Positions 1 through 8,031 of a DNA stretch of 64,000 nt are shown piece after piece; within the stretch, counting starts at the first letter, position 1, and every line of letters starts with the position of its first letter. The position numbers were made by a program, and so were the translations under genes. The DNA is from Streptomyces spiramyceticus (GTDB lineage: Bacteria; Actinomycetota; Actinomycetes; Streptomycetales; Streptomycetaceae): NCBI RefSeq assembly GCF_028807635.1, contig NZ_JARBAX010000001.1, positions 2,700,001-2,764,000 on the forward strand, in the 5' to 3' direction. The notes under the pieces were generated by a model. That model was not told the DNA's origin. It did not search any database and saw only the letters and a list, made by a program, of their open reading frames with translations.

Positions 1-784
1 GTTGCAGCACCACCTCCCGCACTCCCAGTTCCGCGTAGTGCGCCAGCTTGCCTGCGTTCGGGACGACGGCGTACGGGACGACCTGGAGGCCCTCGGGATC
101 GCGGCCCGCCGCCTCCCACACCTCGCGCAGCACCGGCAGCGATTCCGTCAGGCCGCGCCCGCCGATCGGCAGCCACCCGTCCGAGTACTCCGCGATGTGC
201 GCGAAGAGCTGGGGGCCCGCCGCCCCGCCGACCAGCGTGCGGGGGCCGACGACCGGGCCGCGCGGCTTCTGTACCGGCTTCGGGTACGCATGGCTCGCCC
301 TGACCGACCCGAACTCACCGTCGTAAGCCGTCGGTTCCTCCGCCCACAGTGCCCGCATCAGCGCCATCCGCTCCCGGGCGAGCTCGCGCCTCGTACGCCA
401 TTGCACGCCGTGGTCGGCGGCCTCCTCGGCGTTCCAGCCGAAGCCGACGCCGAGGGTGAGGCGGCCGCCTGAGAGGTGGTCGAGGGTCGCGACCTGCTTG
501 GCGAGGTCGATGGGGTCGTGCTGGGCGACCAGCGTGATGCCGGTGCCGAGGGCGAGCCGCTCGGTGACGGCGGCCGCCTGGCCGAGCGCGATGAAGGGGT
601 CGAGCGTACGGCCGTACTCGCGCGGGAGTTCACCGCCCGCGGGGAAGGGCGACTCGCGAGAGACGGGGATGTGGGTGTGCTCGGGGAGGTACAGACCGGC
701 GAATCCCCGCTGCTCCAGCTCGCGTGCGAGCCGTACGGGCGTGATCGTCTCGTCGGTGAGAAAGATCGTGGTGGCAATCCGCAT
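1..784 (-). CDS. LLM-class F420-dependent oxidoreductase, 3' end outside window
   Basis: My own translation from the ATG at 784 gives 261 residues open to the window edge. It begins MRIATTIFLTDE and contains LDHLSGGRLTLGVGFGWN, the signature of luciferase-like (LLM) flavin/F420-dependent oxidoreductases (TIM barrel, usually about 280-300 residues). Only a short C-terminal part is therefore missing. Such enzymes oxidise or oxygenate small organic substrates using F420H2 or FMNH2. It is transcribed divergently from the small membrane protein at 915, and none of the CTGACG palindromes found elsewhere precedes it. The substrate is unknown. Family assignment is firm; the choice of F420 over FMN is inference. 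Confidence 0.85.
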   Translation of the reverse strand, partial: MRIATTIFLTDETITPVRLARELEQRGFAGLYLPEHTHIPVSRESPFPAGGELPREYGRTLDPFIALGQAAAVTERLALGTGITLVAQHDPIDLAKQVATLDHLSGGRLTLGVGFGWNAEEAADHGVQWRTRRELARERMALMRALWAEEPTAYDGEFGSVRASHAYPKPVQKPRGPVVGPRTLVGGAAGPQLFAHIAEYSDGWLPIGGRGLTESLPVLREVWEAAGRDPEGLQVVPYAVVPNAGKLAHYAELGVREVVLQ

Positions 785-914
785 GCGTTGTGACCTTCCG
801 CGTCATCCGGTGGAGCGTCCGGTGTACATCTCGTGGTGCGCCTGGTGGCCGTCAAACGTATGTCGTACGGTGCCGGAAGCCGAGTGCCTCGGCCACCCCC
901 GGGGAGGAAGAACC

Positions 915-1229
915 GTGCGTACCGCAACCACACTCCTGCTCGTCGGAGCGCTTCTCGGCGCACCGGCGGCCACCGCCGTCGCCGCGCCGGCCCGCACCGC
1001 GCCCGCCGTCGTCACGGAGCAGCAGGGTGCTGCCGCGCCCACCGCCTGGTCTGCGACGCGGAAGTCCGAGACGTCGGAGACGACCGCCGGCAAGAGCCGC
1101 AAGGGCAAGAAGAAGTCCAAGGGCGGCCTGTCGGCGGGGCTGATCATCGGACTGGTTCTCGTCATCGTCGTGCTGCTCGTCGTCGTCTTCCTGCTGATGG
1201 CCAAGTCACGTCGTGGGAAGACCTCGTAA
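915..1229 (+). CDS. small exported or membrane-anchored hypothetical protein
   Basis: A 104-residue protein. The GTG at 915 is preceded by a purine-rich site (901-910), which argues against the much longer upstream-open frame. An N-terminal signal-like segment (TTLLLVGALLGAPAATAVAA) is followed by a low-complexity Ser/Thr/Lys stretch (SRKGKKKSKGG) and one strong hydrophobic helix near residues 75-97 (LIIGLVLVIVVLLVVVFLL), ending in basic residues. This suggests a short exported protein anchored by a C-terminal helix with a cytoplasmic basic tail. No enzymatic motif is visible. It ends 6 bp before the PHP-domain gene, so co-transcription is likely. Function unknown. Confidence 0.6.
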   Translation: MRTATTLLLVGALLGAPAATAVAAPARTAPAVVTEQQGAAAPTAWSATRKSETSETTAGKSRKGKKKSKGGLSAGLIIGLVLVIVVLLVVVFLLMAKSRRGKTS

Positions 1230-1235
1230 CTCGTA

Positions 1236-2765
1236 ATGACCGGATTATCCGGATCGACCGGATCAACCGGATCGATCGGCAGACGCGGACTGTTCGTGAC
1301 GGGGGCCGCCACCGCCCTTACCTTGGGCAGCGTGAGCTTCGCGAGCGCCGAGCCCCCGGGCCGCGGTGAGGAGACCCGGACCGTACGCGGCACACTGCCG
1401 CCGGGGTCGCCCGACTACGTCTACCTGCCGGTCGAAGTGCCTCGCGGGGTGCGCGAGATCGCCGTCTCGTACACGTACGAGAAACCGTCCGTGCCTGCCG
1501 GTACCCAGGGCAACGCCCTCGACATCGGCATCTTCGACGAGCGCGGTACGGACCTGGGCGGCCGGGGTTTCCGTGGCTGGTCGGGCGGGGCCCGCAAGGA
1601 GTTCTTCATCCGCGCCGACGCCGCGACGCCCGGCTACATCCCCGGGCCGGTGCGCTCAGGCACCTGGAGCATCGCCCTGGGCCCGTACACCACCGCCCCG
1701 CAGGGCCTCCCGTACACCGTGACCATCACCCTCCGCTTCGGCCCCTCCGGCAAGACCCCGGCCACCGTCTACCCGCCCCAGCGCGCCAAGGGGCGCGGCC
1801 GTGCCTGGTACCGGGGCGACTGCCATCTCCACTCGGTGTACTCCGACGGCAGGCGCACCCCCGCCGAGATCGCCGCCGCCGCCCGCGCCGCCGGGCTCGA
1901 CTTCATCAACACCAGCGAGCACAACACCCACTCCTCCCACAGTGCCTGGCAGGGCTTGTGGGGCCCCCACCCCGACGGCGAACTGCTCATCCTCACCGGC
2001 GAGGAGGTCACCACCCGCAACGGCCACGTCGTCGCCGTCGCCACCGAGCCCGGCACCTTCGTCGACTGGCGCTACCGCGCCCGCGACAACCGCTTCGGGC
2101 ACTACGCCCGCGAGATCCGCCGCGCGGGCGGCCTGGTCGTCCCCGCCCACCCGCACGCCACCTGCATCGGCTGCAACTGGAAGTTCGGCTTCGGCGAGGC
2201 GGACGCGGTGGAGGTGTGGAACGGCCCGTACACCCCGGAGGACGAGGCCGCCCTCGCCTCCTGGGACAACACCCTGACCAGCAGCCGTGGCTGGACCCCG
2301 GCCATGGGCAACAGCGACGCCCACCGCGAGCCCCAGCTCGTCGGCATGCCGCAGACGGTGGTCCTGGCCGACGGCCTGACCCGCGAAGCGATCCTGGCGG
2401 GCATCCGCGCCGGCCACTCGTACATCGCCGAGTCGTCCGCCGTCTCCCTCACCTTCGGCGCCTCGGGCGGCCGCGCCCGCCACGCCGGCATCGGCGACCG
2501 CCTGCCCGTCGACGCCGACACCCCGGTCACGGTCCGCCTGGAGGTCACCGGCGCCCCGGGCTGCACGGCCCACTTCGTCACCGATCAGGGCACCCTCCAC
2601 ACCGCCACGCTCCCGGCGTCCGGGGCGGGCACGGTGGAGTGGAGTACGACGCCCCAGTACGCGACGTACGTACGGGCGGAGGTCCGCCACGCGCCGACGG
2701 TGCCGGGGCTGCCGGGGGCACTGGCGGCGCTTACGAACCCGGTGTTCCTGGGCTCGGGCCACTGA
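1236..2765 (+). CDS. CehA/McbA-type PHP-domain metallo-phosphoesterase, probably exported
   Basis: 509 residues. A Tat-like leader (IGRRGLFVTGAATALTLG) precedes a beta-rich domain. The PHP catalytic domain starts near residue 190 with the metal-binding H197-L-H199 motif (DCHLHSVYSDG) and E228-H229 (SEHNTHSS); further histidines lie in VPAHPHA and NSDAH. PHP proteins bind two or three metal ions and hydrolyse phosphoesters, or serve as CehA/McbA-like hydrolases. A twin-arginine leader fits export of a folded metalloenzyme. The gene starts just after the small membrane-protein gene. The substrate cannot be read from the sequence. Confidence 0.85.
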   Translation: MTGLSGSTGSTGSIGRRGLFVTGAATALTLGSVSFASAEPPGRGEETRTVRGTLPPGSPDYVYLPVEVPRGVREIAVSYTYEKPSVPAGTQGNALDIGIFDERGTDLGGRGFRGWSGGARKEFFIRADAATPGYIPGPVRSGTWSIALGPYTTAPQGLPYTVTITLRFGPSGKTPATVYPPQRAKGRGRAWYRGDCHLHSVYSDGRRTPAEIAAAARAAGLDFINTSEHNTHSSHSAWQGLWGPHPDGELLILTGEEVTTRNGHVVAVATEPGTFVDWRYRARDNRFGHYAREIRRAGGLVVPAHPHATCIGCNWKFGFGEADAVEVWNGPYTPEDEAALASWDNTLTSSRGWTPAMGNSDAHREPQLVGMPQTVVLADGLTREAILAGIRAGHSYIAESSAVSLTFGASGGRARHAGIGDRLPVDADTPVTVRLEVTGAPGCTAHFVTDQGTLHTATLPASGAGTVEWSTTPQYATYVRAEVRHAPTVPGLPGALAALTNPVFLGSGH

Positions 2766-2839
2766 CCACAACTGGCGGGAACGAAACGCTGGTTCGGCTC
2801 CTCTGTGGGGTGAAGTGCCCGCGGACCGAGGAGCCTCAA

Positions 2840-3292
2840 TTGAAGTCATGCACCACAACTGCCGCCACCGCCGTGGCGGCGATCCTGGCCACGGACGGAC
2901 TGCTGCACCTTTACTGGGCGACAGACAGCAGCTGGCCCGCCGCAGACGCGAGGTCCCTCTCGTACGCCGTACTGGGCGCCGAAGTGCCGTTCACCCCGCC
3001 CGTGGTCCTCCCGTTGGCGGCGCTGCTGTTCACCGCCGCCGCTCTGGTCACCGCCCGGGCCCGGCTGGGCAGATCACACCGCTACGGACGCCTGCTCCAG
3101 CTCGGGACGGCCGCCGTCGCGTGCGGTACGGCGCTGCGGGGGCTCGTCGGTGTGGCGTGGGCGTGCGGGGTGGAGGCCGGGCTCGACCCCGGCGCGGGCG
3201 ACACGTTCTACTGGCTCAACTTGGGCCTCTACACCCCGCTGTGCCTGGCAATGGCGGCAGTAACGACCGGTCTGGCAAGGGAGCGGAGTTGA
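2840..3292 (+). CDS. DUF3995 family integral membrane protein
   Basis: 150 residues from a TTG at 2840, with a GAGGAG-like site at about 2828-2833. Upstream the frame is only a shadow of the PHP gene. Four hydrophobic segments are visible (ATAVAAILATDGLLHLYW, VVLPLAALLFTAAALV, LLQLGTAAVACGTALRGLVGV, LNLGLYTPLCLAMAAVT), and the motif DGLLHLYW plus the layout match DUF3995 proteins. Its stop overlaps the start of the ECF sigma factor (TTGA), so the two are translationally coupled. It may be a membrane partner of the sigma factor, but no anti-sigma motif is evident. Confidence 0.7.
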   Translation: MKSCTTTAATAVAAILATDGLLHLYWATDSSWPAADARSLSYAVLGAEVPFTPPVVLPLAALLFTAAALVTARARLGRSHRYGRLLQLGTAAVACGTALRGLVGVAWACGVEAGLDPGAGDTFYWLNLGLYTPLCLAMAAVTTGLARERS

Positions 3293-3786
3293 GTGACGAC
3301 GTACAGCATCTCGTACGCGCCGCCCAGCGAGGCGACACGCTCGCGATGAACGAACTCCTGGACGCCCTGGCCCCGTACGTCGGCCGCATCTGCACCCCGA
3401 TCGCCCTGGCGGACGGCCCGGACGCGGCGCAGGAGACGCTGGTCGCCGTCTTCCGCGGCCTGCGCTCGCTCCGTGATCCGGCGGCGCTGTACGGCTGGGT
3501 ACGGGCGATCGCCTGCCGCGAGGCGGTACGGGTGGCCCGCAGGTCGGCCCGTGCGGTACCGGCCGACCTGTCGACGCTCCCCGGCCGGGGCGATCCGCAG
3601 CTCGCGGCGGACATCGGCGACGTACTGGAACGCCTCTCGCCGGAACACCGGGCGGTACTCGTCCTCCGCGACATCGAGGGCTTCGACGAACAGTCCGCGG
3701 CCGAACTGCTGGGCCTGCGCGTGGGCACGGTCAAGTCACGCCTGCACCGGGCCAGGGACTCCTTCCGAAAGGCGTGGTCGTCATGA
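3289..3786 (+). CDS. ECF-type RNA polymerase sigma factor
   Basis: 165 residues from TTG 3289, overlapping the previous stop by 4 bp. Region 2 (about residues 5-70) includes the DGPDAAQETLVAVFRGL core-binding motif. Region 4 (about 100-160) includes LSPEHRAVLVLRDIEGFDE and the helix-turn-helix LLGLRVGTVKSRLHRAR. A typical ECF factor directing RNA polymerase to a small set of promoters. No zinc-finger anti-sigma gene is adjacent; the coupled neighbours are a DUF3995 membrane protein upstream and a SRPBCC-like protein downstream (ATGA overlap). The target promoter cannot be named. Confidence 0.85.
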   Translation: MSDDVQHLVRAAQRGDTLAMNELLDALAPYVGRICTPIALADGPDAAQETLVAVFRGLRSLRDPAALYGWVRAIACREAVRVARRSARAVPADLSTLPGRGDPQLAADIGDVLERLSPEHRAVLVLRDIEGFDEQSAAELLGLRVGTVKSRLHRARDSFRKAWSS

Positions 3787-4259
3787 CCGTCAACTGGCCG
3801 GCACCGCCCGACCTGGACCCGGTACGCCGCCTGTACGCGCTGGCAGCAGGCGTAAGCGGCGCCCGCGTAACCGAACGCGAGATCCACGCCAACTACGCCA
3901 CGGTATGGCCGCTGCTGGCCGACCTGGACGGCGAACTCGCCCGACTGGTACCCGACATGCGCCGCCTGAAGGTCACGGCCATCGACGGCGACCGCGTCAA
4001 GGCGACAGCCCGAAGCCGCTTCGGCCCCGTCGCCCGCTTCGAGGGCGTACGCCGCCCCGGCTGGATCTGGCTCCAGAGCCGCTTCGTCCTGTTCGGCATG
4101 GCAGCCACCCCAACTCCCAACGGCCACACCCGTGTCGCCTTCACCGGCGGCGTACGCGTCCCGGGCCGAGCGGCGCTGATCCCGGTAGGCGTGGACCGAG
4201 CGGGCCGCCGAGTCCTGGGCCGCCTGGCAACGCGCGTGGAGTCGGCACACCCTCACTGA
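3783..4259 (+). CDS. SRPBCC-like hypothetical protein coupled to ECF sigma factor
   Basis: 158 residues, starting at the ATG that overlaps the sigma-factor stop (ATGA at 3783). The sequence ..IHANYATVWPLLADLDGELARLVPDMR.. followed by short beta-strand patterns looks like a START/SRPBCC helix-grip ligand-binding fold, but no diagnostic residue proves it. It is the last gene of the three-gene sigma operon. A role in sensing or modulating the sigma factor is possible and unproven. Confidence 0.6.
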   Translation: MTVNWPAPPDLDPVRRLYALAAGVSGARVTEREIHANYATVWPLLADLDGELARLVPDMRRLKVTAIDGDRVKATARSRFGPVARFEGVRRPGWIWLQSRFVLFGMAATPTPNGHTRVAFTGGVRVPGRAALIPVGVDRAGRRVLGRLATRVESAHPH

Positions 4260-4576
4260 ATTCGGTGTCGCAGAGTCTATTTCGGCGCCACTGAACAGCC
4301 CGCATCCGAATGATTCGGGTGTATGCCCCGCGCATATTATGCAGACCCCGGCGCACGTTGTTCATGTGCCGGAGTCTGCGGCGCAGAGAATCGTTTCTTG
4401 TTCGATTGAAACCCCTCTAGCCTGCATAAACCTCCACACCCCTTCGAACGTGATCTCATATGCTCATCATTCAAATCACTCGTTTGAGTGGCACCTGAAG
4501 AGCGGCATTTACGAATCTCGCGGCTGGTCGCCCAATGAGCCTCGTCCCTGTTTTCCGAGACGAGGAGCAAGCCGAA
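4260..4576. promoter_or_regulatory. AT-richer intergenic region with small inverted repeat, upstream of NADase gene
   Basis: A 317-bp gene-free spacer, visibly less GC-rich than its surroundings. It contains an inverted repeat CACTC-GTTT-GAGTG at 4477-4490 nested in TCAAA...TTTGA at 4471-4487, about 90 bp before the NADase start, which could be an operator. A GC-rich dyad around 4347-4375 may terminate the sigma operon. No ORF here has a convincing ribosome-binding site. Confidence 0.4.
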
Positions 4577-5338
4577 ATGAAGATTCGCCGTATCGCATTC
4601 GTCGCGGCATTCGCCGCGCTGCCGCTGTTCGGTTTGGCAGCAGCACCCAACGCCGGCGCTCTCCCCGCCGCCGGGGTGGCATCCGTGCCGGCCGCCGCGA
4701 CTCAGGACACCCCGTGGATCAGCGACGCCGCGGCCGCCGAGATCTGGGCAGAGGAGCCCGGCTACGCCGTGGGCGCCCGGCAGGCTGCGGATCCGTGTTT
4801 CCACGAGGACGCCCTGTGCCGCCTCGGCCCGACGACCCTGCCCAAGGAAGGCCCGGTGGCCGAGCTGATCCTCGGCTACCAGCGGCTGCACGGCCTCAGC
4901 CCGGAGCGGTTCCTGGAGACGTACTGGGACCCGAATGCCCAGCAGGACTGGGGTAATTGGCGCTACCCGGACAAGCTCGGGTTCTACGTCGCGGACGACG
5001 GAACCGTAATGCGGCACAAAGTCGAACTGAACAAGGGCACGGTCCTCGACCGCTTCGGCCCCGAAACCGGATCCTTCCTCTCTCCGAGCGGGACCCCGTT
5101 CACGGAGCGCTCCATGCCGCCGAGCGCTCTCAACACTCCCGTCGAATACACCCAGTACAAGGTTCTGAAGCCGTTCCCGGTCCATCAGGGACTCGTGGCG
5201 CCGTACTTCAACCAGGTGGGGCTCGGAACCCAGCAGCTTCTCGACAACAGGCTCGTCAGCGGTGCACCGAGCGACCGGAAGAAGTTCCTGCCCTGGCTGG
5301 TCAAGAACGAATACCTCCAGCGTCTCAAGACTTCTTGA
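4577..5338 (+). CDS. secreted TNT-domain NAD(P)+ glycohydrolase
   Basis: 253 residues from ATG 4577 (GAGGAG site at 4562-4567; a weaker in-frame start lies at 4535). A signal peptide occupies about residues 1-30 (AFVAAFAALPLFGLAAAPNAGA). A Cys-containing region (DPCFHEDALCRLG) leads into YQRLHGLSPERFLETYWDP, then the TNT domain: LGFYVADDGTV, KGTVLDRFGPETGSFLSP, GTPFTERSMPP, YKVLKPFPVHQGLVAPYF, GLGTQQLL. The DRFG...GSF, PFxxR..PP and GxQ elements match the Mycobacterium tuberculosis necrotizing toxin fold, a NAD+ glycohydrolase. The preceding Cys/Trp-rich part recalls surface NADases of filamentous fungi. It stands alone as a small secreted enzyme with no obvious immunity gene beside it. Catalysis is inferred from family resemblance. 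Confidence 0.8.
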   Translation: MKIRRIAFVAAFAALPLFGLAAAPNAGALPAAGVASVPAAATQDTPWISDAAAAEIWAEEPGYAVGARQAADPCFHEDALCRLGPTTLPKEGPVAELILGYQRLHGLSPERFLETYWDPNAQQDWGNWRYPDKLGFYVADDGTVMRHKVELNKGTVLDRFGPETGSFLSPSGTPFTERSMPPSALNTPVEYTQYKVLKPFPVHQGLVAPYFNQVGLGTQQLLDNRLVSGAPSDRKKFLPWLVKNEYLQRLKTS

Positions 5339-5399
5339 GGCCCCTCGACGGCACGACCGCCAATCGCCAAACCCCACCACCCGAAAGTGAGGTTTCGTC

Positions 5400-7079
5400 A
5401 TGAGCACCTATGACGTCGACGTCCTGATCGTCGGCAGCGGGCCAGTAGGTTGCACCTTCGCGCGAAAGCTGGTCGAGGAGGGCCGCAACGTCCTGATGAT
5501 CGACGCCGGAGCCCAGCTCTCCGGTCGCTACGGGGAGCACCTGAAGAACAGCTTCCTGTACCAGAAGAACGTCGACCTGTTCGCCTCGGTGATCCGCGGA
5601 CATCTGCACCCGCTCTCCGTCGCGACGAGTGACAAACCCGTCGTCACCCTGGACCCCTCTTCGTTCCAGTACGACATGGACGACTACAAGGGCTTCGTAC
5701 TCAACAACCAGAATCCCGAGCAGAAGGAGAAGGACAACCTCGGAGCAGAGGCGGCCACCTACGCCGTCGGCGGGATGGCCACCCATTGGACGTGCGCGGT
5801 CCCGGAGTTCGTTCTCGACCTGGAGCGCACCCACAACGGGGAGCAATACCCCATCGACGAAGCCGAGATGGCCAAGCTCTACGACGCCGCGGGGACACTC
5901 CTGCACCGGACGACGACGGTCTTCTCCTCGTCCGCACGCCACCTCCTGGTGAAGAAGGTGCTGCACGACAAGGGGTTCTCCTCGGTGACGGAACTGCCCC
6001 TGGCCGTCAGCGCGCGCCCGGACGCCAAGAAGTCCGACTGCGTCTCCTGGAGTGCCGCCGACACCGTGCTCGGCACGCTCGCGGATCCGGCCCAGGAGCA
6101 GCCCCTGCCGGGGCAGGGAACCTTCACGCTGCTGGCCGAGCACCAGTGCACCAGGCTGGAGATCACCGGAGACGAGGACGCCGAGCAGACGGTGACCGGC
6201 GTGCATGTCCGGAACCTGCGCGATCTGCGCGAGAAGGTCGTCATCAAGGCCGCGGCGTATGTGGTCGCCTGTGGTCCCGTGCTCACCCCACAACTCCTGT
6301 TCGCCTCGGGCGTGAAGTCCAAGTCAATGGGCCGCTACCTCACCGAGCAGCCGATGGCCTTCTGCCAGACGGTGCTGAAGCAGGAGTACCTCGACACCGT
6401 TCTCGACAAGCTGCCGGAGAACTCCGAGGCGCGGGCGCGGGTCGAGGCGTACATGAAGGAGCAGGAGCAGAAGAAGAAGGAGAAGGTACCGGGCGCCGAC
6501 CCGGTGCCGTTCCCCAAGGGGGAGCTGGAGCCGAACCTGTGGATCGGGGCGACGAAGGAGCATCCCTGGCACTGCCAGATCCACCGCGATGCGTTCAGCT
6601 ACGGCGCCGTCCCGCCAAACATCGACTCAAGGCTGATCGTCGACCTCCGCTGGTTCGGGATGTCCCGGCCGCGCCTGGAGAACAGGGTGGAGTTCAGCAC
6701 CTCGATCAAGGACACCTTCGGGATGCCCCAGCCGACCTTCCACTTCCAGCTCTCCAAGGAGGAGCGCGCGGACGCCGGCCGGATGATGGCGCACATGATG
6801 CAGGTGGCCTCGGCCCTCGGCGGCTTCATGCCCGGCTCCGAACCGCAGTTCCTCACCCCCGGCCTGCCCCTCCACATCGGTGGGACCACGCGGATGGGCA
6901 AGGACAGGAAGACCAGCGTCGTCGACCCGGATTCGCGGGTGTGGGGCGTGAAGAATCTCTTCCTCGGCGGCAACAGCCTTCACCCGTACGGCAATGCCGG
7001 GAACCCCACGCTCACCAGCATGGCCATGGCGCTCAAGGCGATCGACGCCGTCAAGAGCACCCTGCCGCCGAAAAGCTAG
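5400..7079 (+). CDS. GMC-family pyranose oxidase / C-glycoside oxidase-like flavoenzyme
   Basis: 559 residues. N-terminal FAD-binding motif VLIVGSGPVGCTFARKLVE; the start ATG 5400 follows a GTGAGG-type site. The region GGMATHWTCAVPEF contains His129, equivalent to the histidine that covalently carries FAD in pyranose 2-oxidases (THWTC). The C-terminal GMC substrate domain shows LHIGGTTRMG (His492, with Thr497 where fungal pyranose oxidases have the catalytic His of THRMG) and GNAGNPTLT (Asn535). Members oxidise free sugars or sugar moieties of glycosides at C2 or C3, reducing O2 or quinones. It heads an operon with an IolE-like gene (28-bp gap) and a propeller gene. No signal peptide, so cytosolic. 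Exact substrate and electron acceptor unknown. Confidence 0.85.
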   Translation: MSTYDVDVLIVGSGPVGCTFARKLVEEGRNVLMIDAGAQLSGRYGEHLKNSFLYQKNVDLFASVIRGHLHPLSVATSDKPVVTLDPSSFQYDMDDYKGFVLNNQNPEQKEKDNLGAEAATYAVGGMATHWTCAVPEFVLDLERTHNGEQYPIDEAEMAKLYDAAGTLLHRTTTVFSSSARHLLVKKVLHDKGFSSVTELPLAVSARPDAKKSDCVSWSAADTVLGTLADPAQEQPLPGQGTFTLLAEHQCTRLEITGDEDAEQTVTGVHVRNLRDLREKVVIKAAAYVVACGPVLTPQLLFASGVKSKSMGRYLTEQPMAFCQTVLKQEYLDTVLDKLPENSEARARVEAYMKEQEQKKKEKVPGADPVPFPKGELEPNLWIGATKEHPWHCQIHRDAFSYGAVPPNIDSRLIVDLRWFGMSRPRLENRVEFSTSIKDTFGMPQPTFHFQLSKEERADAGRMMAHMMQVASALGGFMPGSEPQFLTPGLPLHIGGTTRMGKDRKTSVVDPDSRVWGVKNLFLGGNSLHPYGNAGNPTLTSMAMALKAIDAVKSTLPPKS

Positions 7080-7107
7080 CCGTCCCGGGCACGTGAGGAG
7101 AGCTGCC

Positions 7108-8031
7108 ATGGACAAGATCAACCTACCCGGGACCCACATCGGCATCACACCCACAGGCTGGACGAACGACGACTTCCCGCTCCTGGGAAACGACATTCCC
7201 TTCGAGCAGTGCGTCAGTGAGATCGCCCTCGCCGGCTACGAGGGCTGCAGCATCGGCCACAAGTTCCCGACGGACGTCAACAAGCTCAACGCCGCCCTCG
7301 CTCTGCGCGGCCTCAGCATTTCCGAGCCGTGGGTGAGCACCTTCTTCACGGTGCCCAACATGGCCCAGCAGACGATCGCCGCCTTCGAGGAGCGGATGGA
7401 CTTCCTCGCTCAGATCGAGGGGCCGGTCAAGACGACCGACATCGGAGTGGCCGAGTTCGGCAATTCCATCCACTTGCTGCCCATCAGTCTCAGGGGCTCC
7501 AAACCCACCTTCACCGAAGGACAGTGGAAGGACCTGGCTGCCGGTCTCAACACCCTTGGCAGGCTCGCCACCGCCCGAGGATTCAAGCTCGTCTACCACC
7601 CCCACATGGGCACAGGCGTCCAGACCCAGGCGGAGCTGGAGCAACTGATGCGCGTGACGGAGAAGGAACACGTCCATCTGCTGCTCGACGTCGGCCACCT
7701 CACCTGGGCAGGCGGCGACCCGGTGGCGGTGATCAACGGGGCTCACGGCCCCCGGATCAAGCACGTACACCTGAAGAACATCCGGGGCTCCGTCCGCGAC
7801 CGGCCCGCACTCGCCTCGGCCGGCTTCGAGGAGTTCGTCAGGGCCGGCATCTTCACCGTTCCCGGCGACAAGGCCGGAGTGGTCCGCTTCCCCGAGATCC
7901 TCAAGGCCCTGGAGGCACAGAAGTACAAGGGCTGGCTCGTGGTGGAAGCAGAGCAGGACCCGTACGGCCCACGACCGCCGCTGTACTACGCCAAGTTGGC
8001 CCGCGCCTACCTCAAGGAGTGTGGACTGTGA
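7108..8031 (+). CDS. IolE-like sugar isomerase/dehydratase (AP-endonuclease-2 TIM barrel)
   Basis: 307 residues from ATG 7108 with a GAGGAG site 8 bp upstream. The opening THIGITPTGWTNDDFP resembles myo-inosose-2 dehydratase (IolE), and later blocks (YHPHMGTGVQ, HLLLDVGHLTWAGG, RIKHVHLKNIRG, GWLVVEAEQDP) carry the His/Asp/Glu metal ligands of the sugar-phosphate isomerase/epimerase family. IolE dehydrates keto-inositols; relatives act on 2- or 3-keto sugars, including C-deglycosylation partners of sugar oxidases. Lying between a pyranose-oxidase-like gene and a propeller gene (GTGA overlap), it probably isomerises or dehydrates the keto-sugar product. No other inositol gene is nearby, so classical inositol catabolism is unlikely. 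Confidence 0.8.
   Translation: MDKINLPGTHIGITPTGWTNDDFPLLGNDIPFEQCVSEIALAGYEGCSIGHKFPTDVNKLNAALALRGLSISEPWVSTFFTVPNMAQQTIAAFEERMDFLAQIEGPVKTTDIGVAEFGNSIHLLPISLRGSKPTFTEGQWKDLAAGLNTLGRLATARGFKLVYHPHMGTGVQTQAELEQLMRVTEKEHVHLLLDVGHLTWAGGDPVAVINGAHGPRIKHVHLKNIRGSVRDRPALASAGFEEFVRAGIFTVPGDKAGVVRFPEILKALEAQKYKGWLVVEAEQDPYGPRPPLYYAKLARAYLKECGL

Noticed and set aside
7108..8031. Inositol catabolism operon (iolE)
   Set aside because: No other iol gene is present, and the neighbours point to sugar oxidation.
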